From Chloroflexota bacterium (lineage in GTDB: Bacteria > Chloroflexota > Limnocylindria > Limnocylindrales > CSP1-4): a DNA stretch of 6,011 nt. Positions 5,257-6,011 of this stretch are shown piece by piece; position 1 is the first letter of the stretch; every line of letters starts with the position of its first letter. The stretch lies in contig JADGQH010000202.1 of the NCBI GenBank assembly GCA_017881985.1, positions 1 through 6,011 on the forward strand. Reading direction: 5' to 3'. The notes under the pieces were generated by a model. It saw only the letters and a list, made by a program, of their open reading frames with translations. It had not been told where the DNA came from and did not search any database. Position numbers and translations under genes: made by a program.

Positions 5257-5781
5257 TCAGGCGCTCGCGGGTCCGCCCTTGCGGGCCTCCTCGACCGCGC
5301 CGAGCGCGTCGCGCAGGCGCCCGATCCACTCGCTTTCGTGCTCGCCGACGAGCTTGACGCACCACGCGAGCGCGTCGCTGCGGCTGCGGGCAACGCCGGC
5401 CTCGACGAGCGTGTCGAGCACGATCCGCTCCGGCTGGCGGAGGCGCGTCATGGCCGGTATCCCTGCCGTCGTGAAGAGCGTCCGCTCTCCCCCGAGGACG
5501 ACGCCCCAGGAGACGATCTTGCGGAAGCGATGCTGGGCATCCTCCGCGGTCGCCATTCGGGTTCCCCGGCTCTCGTCGCGGAATCGCTCGATGCGCGAGG
5601 CCCGGGCAGCCGCGCGCGCCGCGTCGCTGGCGTCGGCGGGCAGCTCGACGTCGGCGAGGCTGCCGACCACCAGGATCTCCTCGCGGTCGACCGTGATCTC
5701 CGGGGCTCCGGCGAACCAGCCGTCGGTGAGGCGTCCGGCGAACCAGCCGGTGATCTCGTCGTGGGTTGCGTGCTGTGACAT
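5257..5781 (-). CDS. Conserved hypothetical protein with ribbon-helix-helix-like C-terminal region
   Basis: I do not recognise a named family for this 174-residue soluble protein. It has the look of an unnamed family from Actinomycetota-like genomes, recalled only. The N-terminal part has a twice-used GWFAG motif (12-16 and 21-25) and then PEITVDREEILVVGSL (27-42), likely a strand pair. An Ala/Arg-rich helical stretch (52-85) leads to HRFRKIVSWGVVLG (84-97). Residues 112-146 (TRLRQPERI, LDTLVEAGVARSRSDAL, AWCVKLV) resemble a CopG/Arc-type strand-helix-helix with the typical S-R-S-x-A-L turn, suggesting DNA binding or dimerisation. No catalytic motif, signal peptide or membrane helix is seen. 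The start ATG (5779-5781) has AGGAG 9 nt upstream. Its promoter contains a direct repeat that could be an autoregulatory site. It converges on the KamD-like gene and is probably a separate transcription unit. Confidence 0.75.
   Translation of the reverse strand: MSQHATHDEITGWFAGRLTDGWFAGAPEITVDREEILVVGSLADVELPADASDAARAAARASRIERFRDESRGTRMATAEDAQHRFRKIVSWGVVLGGERTLFTTAGIPAMTRLRQPERIVLDTLVEAGVARSRSDALAWCVKLVGEHESEWIGRLRDALGAVEEARKGGPASA
5707..5749 (-). repeat. In-frame 16-bp direct repeat encoding GWFAG twice
   Basis: TCCGGCGAACCAGCCG occurs at 5707-5722 and again at 5734-5749, 27 bp (nine codons) apart and in frame. On the minus strand both copies encode the core of GWFAG near the N-terminus of the hypothetical protein. 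Identity is complete at the nucleotide level, so a small duplication or slippage event is likely. Confidence 0.8.
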
Positions 5782-5790
5782 GGGAGAACG

Positions 5791-5795
5791 CTCCT
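5791..5795 (-). promoter_or_regulatory. Ribosome binding site of the RHH-like gene
   Basis: AGGAG on the minus strand lies 9 nt before the ATG at 5779-5781 and supports that start. Confidence 0.7.
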
Positions 5796-5837
5796 GCGTG
5801 AACGGTGGAGGCCCGTGTCGGGTGTGGGCCGATGCGA

Positions 5838-5867
5838 AGATTACATCATTACATGGCGACTCCGCAA
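5838..5867 (-). promoter_or_regulatory. Probable promoter of the RHH-like gene with a tandem ATGTAAT motif
   Basis: On the minus strand TTGCGG (5862-5867) and TAATCT (5838-5843) are 18 bp apart and resemble -35 and -10 boxes. The predicted transcript start near 5831 leaves about a 50-nt leader. The spacer and -10 contain ATGTAAT twice, separated by one base (plus strand ATTACATCATTACAT, 5840-5854). This is the most AT-rich patch of the window. The repeat overlaps the -10, as a repressor operator would. Autoregulation by the RHH-like product is an inference. Confidence 0.45.
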
Positions 5868-5875
5868 TCCCTGCA

Positions 5876-6011
5876 ATGAGCGGGTCTCATCGCCTGCCCG
5901 TTGCTCGCCCGGCCGTGGCGGCGCACGCCGCGGCGCTGCTCGCGGCCGCCGCGACCACGCTCGAGCGACTGGGCGACCAGGGCTGGAGCTCCCTGCTGGG
6001 CGAGCCGCTGG
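5876..6011 (+). pseudogene. Partial frame carrying a duplicated aminomutase C-terminal fragment, cut by the window end
   Basis: An ATG at 5876 opens a frame reading MSGSHRLPVARPAVAAHA and onward, which enters the repeated segment in the same reading frame as the KamD-like gene. About 36 residues match residues 464-499 of that protein, with two changes (Thr464 to Ala; Glu480 to Ala). The frame is still open at the last base. No Shine-Dalgarno precedes the ATG, so expression is uncertain. It may be a truncated gene remnant, the start of a longer chimeric gene, or the product of mis-assembly at a contig end. Confidence 0.4.
5904..6011 (+). repeat. Direct repeat copy 2, running to the window end
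   Basis: This segment matches 4993-5100 at 106 of 108 positions. The differences are at 5908 and 5952. Identity breaks down upstream of 5904, and the right end is not seen because the window stops. The last 59 bp (5953-6011) are identical to 5042-5100. Confidence 0.95.

Overview
The window is very GC-rich with strong GC bias at third codon positions. It carries ordinary bacterial housekeeping and metabolic genes. A fused MoaD-MoaE protein, a lysine 5,6-aminomutase alpha-like protein, a probable leaderless promoter and the codon use together suggest a high-GC Gram-positive-type lineage. Chloroflexota (Limnocylindria/Ellin6529-like) or Actinomycetota are the best guesses. This placement is inference, because no rRNA or marker gene is present.

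Layout. Positions 1-129 hold no supportable gene but do hold a strong stem-loop (38-83). Positions 130-864 (minus) encode a UPF0173-type metallo-beta-lactamase-fold hydrolase. A 333-bp divergent intergenic region follows, with a 29-bp imperfect palindrome (913-941) and a TACACT -10 box placed for a leaderless transcript. From 1198 to 5192 four genes run rightward with gaps of 16, 36 and 49 bp: an 8-helix membrane protein, a class I SAM-dependent O-methyltransferase, a MoaD-MoaE fusion (MoaX-type molybdopterin synthase) and a 529-residue homologue of the lysine 5,6-aminomutase alpha subunit. A hairpin at 5196-5224 closes the unit. Positions 5257-5781 (minus) encode an unnamed 174-residue protein with a ribbon-helix-helix-like C-terminal half, and a 7-bp direct repeat sits in its promoter.

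The four rightward genes look like one transcript, but their products do not form a single known pathway. Only MoaX has a clear pathway assignment (molybdenum cofactor). Short reading frames bridge two junctions: a 6-codon frame before moaX and a 16-codon frame between moaX and the aminomutase-like gene. Their start and stop codons overlap the flanking genes, which suggests translational coupling.

Three things deserve a second look. The aminomutase-like protein appears to have lost several active-site residues and has no beta subunit in view. The last 108 bp of the window repeat its 3' coding region with two mismatches, fused in frame to a new ATG; this is either a partial duplication or an assembly artefact. 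The 16-codon frame is linked by TGATG overlaps at both ends.
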